Assembly (NCBI GenBank): GCA_001643675.2
Contig: LSRY02000010.1
Location: forward strand, 253,001 to 317,000
DNA: 64,000 bases
Reading direction: 5' to 3'
Source of the DNA: Monocercomonoides exilis
Lineage: Eukaryota > Preaxostyla > Oxymonadida > Polymastigidae
In this document: in pieces, positions 59,957 through 64,000 of the stretch
How positions within the stretch are numbered: the first letter of the stretch is position 1
Layout: each line of letters opens with the position of its first letter
Notes under the pieces: model-generated
What the model saw: only the letters and a program-made list of their open reading frames with translations
What the model was told of the DNA's origin: nothing
Databases searched by the model: none
Position numbers and translations under genes: made by a program

Positions 59957-62900
59957 ATGTTTTCTTTTAAATCAAAGTGCTTGCGCTTTGATTGTGTATT
60001 TGTGGATATGATTGGAGGAAATGTGGAAGTGAATGATTTGTCGGTTGAATCATGCAATGTTGGAAACAGCATGTTTATCATTCATGATGCTGGAATTACT
60101 TGCCATTTTACTAATGTTCGAGTGGAATCGTTGAATGAAAGCAGGGGATGCATTTTGTCAATCAAGAAATCTGAAGCAGGATTGAAGATAAATGAAGGAG
60201 GTGAAGAATGTGTAAATATTGAGATTGAGAAATCATCATTTTCAGGAGTGAAGAGAAGTGACAATGGGACAAGCATTTTGGAGTCAAAGAGTGAGAATAA
60301 GATATGTTTGGTTGTGAATTCGAGCAACATCACAGAAGATAAAGCAGAATCAAGTGAAAAAGGAGGGGCGATATTCTTCACATTTGGCAGCTCTGGATCA
60401 ATGAAGATGATTGACTCAACAATCAGTCATTGCAGCTGCAGCAACAGCACAGGGAGAGGAGGAGGAGTGTATTTGGCAACAAAGGAAAGAGGAGAATTGG
60501 ATTTCACTTTTGAGGGAATGAAATTCAGCAACAACGAGGCAAGAGTGGGGAATGATATTTTCATTGAATGTTTCAACATCACATTGCAGATCAATGAAAG
60601 CCAATTCCAGTTTGATCTTCATGAAGGCCACTTCAATCGTTACAATGCAATATATGGGAGAGATGAGTGTGATTATCCCACTGATACAGATCTGATTGGA
60701 TTTGTGACGATCCATCAGAGTGACACAATCATTGTCAGCAGTGTGAATGGATCGAATGAGAGGCAATGTGGAACAAACACGCTTCCATGTTATTCAATTG
60801 ATTATGGACTGATGCATCTGACTTCAGATTTCTTGAGCCAAATGATTGTTGTTGAAGAAGGTGTAATAGGAGGAGTATTTGATCTGAAGGAAATGAGTTT
60901 GATTTCGAAGAGCAGGGAGATGTGTGAAGTTGAAGTGAAATCAAGTATTGAAAAAAGAAAGGATTCTTTGATTTCAACAAGAGAAACAGTCTCGTTGATG
61001 AGAGTGATTTTTGCGTTTGATTCGAACTTCATCTCTTCACATGAATCGTTGATATCACCAGAAGGAGGCATTCTTGAGATAATAAATTGTTCTTTTTCAT
61101 CAAAACAACTGATGGAAGGAGTTAATGCAGAATTTGCTTGCATTCCATTTCACATTTTTGATATAGAAAAAGGAGAAATACAACTTGATGGATGTGCAAT
61201 ATCAAATCTCATTCTTCAAGAATCAGCATTGTTTCTTTCATCTCCTCTTCCATCAGTAATTGATTCATTAACGATTTTCAATTCAACAATTAAAACTTCC
61301 CTGATAAATATAAACGAATGTGGACAATTAACAATAAAGGATTTCAAAACAGAAAATATTTCAATTGAAGGAAATGAAAAATCATTAGTATCATGCTTGT
61401 CAATGAAAAAGGCAATTCAATTGGCAAATTGTACAATAGGTGGAGTCAGTTCAAAGACCACAAAAGGGAAATTGATGAAAGTGGAGGATTGTTTGGATGT
61501 GAAAATGGACAGTTGTGTTTTTGATGGGAGTTCAAAGGAAAGAAATGAAAAGAATTCAAAAACAGAAGAAGAGATATGCATATGGGAAGGATCTCTTGTT
61601 GATGTTGTGAAGAGTTCTGTTTTGATGAAAGACACAACAATATCGAATTCACCAGAAGGTGGAATAACAATGAGTGGAGGGTCGGTAACTGTTAATGATG
61701 GAAGATTTGAGAACAATAATCCAAATATTGAAGGATATCCATCATTGAGAAGAAATATAATCTGTTCAGATTCAGGAACATTGAATGTGATGTGTTTGAA
61801 AGGAGGAGATGGATTGAAGGATAATTCTTCACTTTGGATGTTGAATGATGTGTGCAATTTTGAAGGGATTGCTTCAGAGAGAGATTCATCATTCTTCATT
61901 CCTGTGTTAAAGAGTGTGGAAGCAAAGGAAGAGACAGATAGAATGAAGCTGATATTCAAAGGATTGCTTCTTGTTCCATGCAATCTGTCATTTTCAGTTG
62001 TAATGAGAAAAGGAGAAGAGAAAGAGATTGAACAACATGATTTTGATTCAAATGGATTCTTGTCAGAAAGAGAAGTTGAAGGAAGTGTGGCAAAAGATCT
62101 CATCAACAGTTGTGGAGATGAAATAGAAGTGAGTGTTTGTGTTTTGTTTGGGAATGAAGAATCTCCATCATCGACTAATTCTCTTATTTTGAAGAACAGA
62201 AGTGAGCCCAAAACTAATAGAGATGAAAGGATTTCCGAGGGAAGGAAAGAAGGAAAATCATGGGCTTTTATAATTGCAGTTATATTTGTTGTTTTGTTCT
62301 TAATTGTTTTTATTGTGTCCGTTATTCTGGCTGTTCGATGGAAGAAGCAAAAGAGACGAACAAAGGAATTGGAGGAGATAGTTAATGATACAGTGAGGAA
62401 GGATCCGAAGGCATTTGAGATGGTGACGATGGAGATGTCTCCAGAGGAGCAGTGGAGGAGAGCTGAGAGAGAGGCAGAGAAGAAGAATTGTGAGAGAAAA
62501 AAAAAAGTATGTGAGAAAAGTTTGGCACATTCGGAGTCTGAAGAGCATCTTCTATCTGAGAGTGGCTCGACAGAATACATTCTGGGAAAGGACTCAGATA
62601 AGATCCCTGATTGGGCATTGGAGAAGGTTGATGATGAAGAAGAGATAAGGAAGAGAACTCCATCACCATCCATTTCATCCACTTCAACAACAGACACTTC
62701 AGACACAGACACAACATTTGTTCGAACAGAAAGCCTGTGCCCCACCACCTCATCCATGTCTAACTTGGTGGATGCAATGGCCTGTTCATCGCCTCACGAG
62801 AAGCTGATTGTGGATCTGAGAGATTCTCTGTTCATGCTGCTTCATGGGAGAAATGAGAAAAAAGAGATGGCGATAGGCACTCTGCAGGAGAGAGAAGTGA

Positions 62901-63622
62901 CAGCTGCCCAAATCCTGTTCTGGGTGGCGAATGGAGCTCTTCATTCATTTGACGAGATGGAAATTCCACTTCAATCTTTGGCCAATCTCAGTCCGCACAT
63001 TGTGCTGTTTTCTGAACATATGGTCATCTGCATTGCCATGCACTCGGAGTGTTCTTCATCTGATGATTCCTATTCATCGTCCATCATATCATCCTCTTCT
63101 GATTGTTCGTCTATGAGCGATGATGATAGTGACTCTCTTCCCTCATCAGCCTTTGAAGATGAGGATGACAACATGAAGGAGTGTTTGAGGTGGAAGGCAC
63201 CAGAGCTGCTGATGAACAAAAATATGGGAGCAACAAAGAAGTCAGTGGTATTTTCGATTGGGATGATGCTGTGGGAGTGCCTGACATTGAAGGTGCCATT
63301 TGGAGATTATGAGGCAGTGATTGCAGGTCAGAAGATAATGAATGGGGAGAGGCCGTTCCTATCAGAAGTGAGCGAGAGCAGTTTTTGCGAACTTGTGAAA
63401 GGGTGTTTTTGGCAGGAGGCGAACGAGAGAATTGGGCTAGAGAGTGTGAAGCGGGAGTGTGTGGGGCACTTTCCGAAAGAGAAGCTGATCATGACGATAT
63501 CTGATGGGATTTATATCCAGAACGGGAGGATTGTCAGAAGAAGCTATATTGAGAGTGGAGATGAGGAATCAGAAGAGAGACAAACAATCAAAATCGTTTT
63601 GCCAGGAAAAATTGTTGAATGA
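59957..63622 (+). pseudogene. Giant surface protein, 3' part: beta-helix end, transmembrane segment, pseudokinase
   Basis: The ATG at 59957 and the next 12 codons belong to the element's terminus; host coding sequence begins at the TTTGATT junction. The frame stays open to TGA 63620-63622 (1,221 codons). It contains the tenth CGxxxxPC module, more beta-helix repeats, a transmembrane segment SWAFIIAVIFVVLFLIVFIV (about 62,260-62,330), then a cytosolic part. The kinase-like domain (about 62,780-63,560) keeps LRWKAPELLM (APE-like), FSIGMMLWECLTLKVPFGDY and the late Arg in EANERIG. I see no VAIK, HRD or DFG motif, and the Asp before the F helix is missing (KKSVVFSIG), so it is a pseudokinase. It may act as a signalling platform. 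Confidence 0.85.
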
Positions 63623-64000
63623 ATGTGAAACGAATAACACTTTTTGTGATAAATCTTTTTTTTCTTGTATTATTCAATTCATGTGTGTATTTATGTTTAT
63701 GTTTATGTTTCTATCAATATTTATTTATCCATTATGATATGTAGTTTATTATGTTTTCTGTATGCATGTTATGTTTGTTATGTATTGTATGTGTTTTTCT
63801 GTTCAATAGAAATGTTTCATTTCACACAAAAGCAAAGAATCCATTTCACAATTAAATCGTTTTTTGTTGAATTCCGTTTTTTGTTCATCATAGGTATTTA
63901 ATATTTATCTCACTTTTTTTGTCTCAATTTTGCCTTCTCTTTATACGAGTTTTGTCGTGTTGATAAAAATAATTTTTCTAATTAATTTGAGAAATTCGTT
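63623..64000. other. AT-rich 3' flank with no gene seen
   Basis: This stretch follows the giant gene and is rich in T-runs and tgttatgt-like repeats. Nothing beyond a probable 3' untranslated region is visible. Confidence 0.5.

Larger units (their letters stand above)
55286..59993 (-). mobile_element. DIRS-like tyrosine-recombinase retrotransposon, apparently intact
   Basis: Terminal inverted repeats of at least 52 bases (left about 55310-55362, right about 59902-59953) are identical by eye. An internal complementary region at about 55552-55660 is the reverse complement of the left end followed by the right end, the hallmark of DIRS elements that pass through a circular form. Coding order on the minus strand: gag-like protein, reverse transcriptase with RNase H, and a tyrosine recombinase, in overlapping frames. 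There is no DDE integrase. Both junctions hold TTTGATT (55286-55292, 59987-59993) with no other duplication, as expected for recombinase-mediated insertion. No disruption is seen in the three frames. Confidence 0.9.
46053..60800 (+). repeat. Ten-fold module series marked by CGxxxxPCxT in the giant protein
   Basis: The signature occurs near 46,053 (CGMAESAPCKT), 47,125 (CGFRYFPCST), 48,197 (CGFEKFGCLT), 49,269 (CGYEDYPCRT), 50,462 (CGFDELRCKT), 51,696 (CGYADFACST), 52,856 (CGVKENPCSS), 53,963 (CGSDGHPCES), 54,912 (CGSEEEPCFT) and, after the inserted element, 60,767 (CGTNTLPCYS). The spacing is about 0.95-1.25 kb; subtracting the element gives about 1.15 kb for the last interval. This is the footprint of ancient tandem duplication of a beta-helix unit, capped by a disulfide-bonded hairpin (inference). 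Confidence 0.8.

Noticed and set aside
1-64000. tRNA, rRNA or snRNA genes
   Set aside because: No cloverleaf with box A/B or recognisable rRNA or snRNA block was seen by eye; a covariance-model scan would be needed to exclude them.
1-64000. Trichomonas as the source organism, given Mavericks and AT-rich DNA
   Set aside because: The many short introns per gene do not fit trichomonads, where introns are rare, and the 3791-5219 gene points to oxymonads.

Overview
The window looks like a scaffold piece from an anaerobic, intron-bearing metamonad protist, most likely an oxymonad of the Monocercomonoides type. Reasons: AT-rich DNA, short spliceosomal introns with GTTTGA/GTATGT donors, standard stop codons, a gene (3791-5219) that I recall as belonging to a very large hypothetical family in Monocercomonoides (memory, not searched), and a giant beta-helix surface protein ending in a membrane-anchored pseudokinase. 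The organism call is an inference.

Layout. 1-742: 3' end of a DDE_1 (pogo/Tigger-like) transposase gene. 3791-5219: lineage-specific hypothetical gene with two introns and an apparent frameshift near its end. About 5.5-15.6 kb: a decayed Maverick/Polinton-type virus-like element with a phage-tail-collar-like protein, an rve integrase, a protein-primed-type DNA polymerase B, a conserved unknown protein, a packaging-type ATPase, a small intact protein and a minor-capsid-like jelly-roll protein. All the large genes carry in-frame stops and two carry frameshifts. 15.6-19.6 kb: a second replication module, a broken primase-polymerase/SF3 helicase gene flanked by inverted repeats. 20.4-22.5 kb: nested terminal-inverted-repeat (MITE-like) elements. 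22.8-27.5 kb: a 4.7-kb DNA transposon with TA-flanked inverted termini that holds an intact DDE_1 transposase and a broken Harbinger-type (DDE_Tnp_4) transposase.

28.2-41 kb is the housekeeping island: a two-RRM SR splicing factor with a 26-nt microexon, the splicing-linked protein cactin (six exons), a PLAC8-family protein, an importin-7/8-like nuclear transport receptor (four exons) and a Ser/Pro-rich unknown. Two of these genes act in splicing, in keeping with the many introns seen here.

44.1-63.6 kb is one giant host gene of about 4,900 codons: signal peptide, about ten modules of beta-helix repeats with a CGxxxxPCxT signature, a transmembrane segment and a degenerate kinase domain. It is split by a 4.7-kb DIRS-like tyrosine-recombinase retrotransposon (55286-59993, minus strand) that looks intact. 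The insertion is exact: both junctions share TTTGATT, there is no other duplication, and the host frame runs straight across if the element is removed. This fresh insertion, the two-transposase element and the inverted-repeat primase-helicase module are the points most worth following up.
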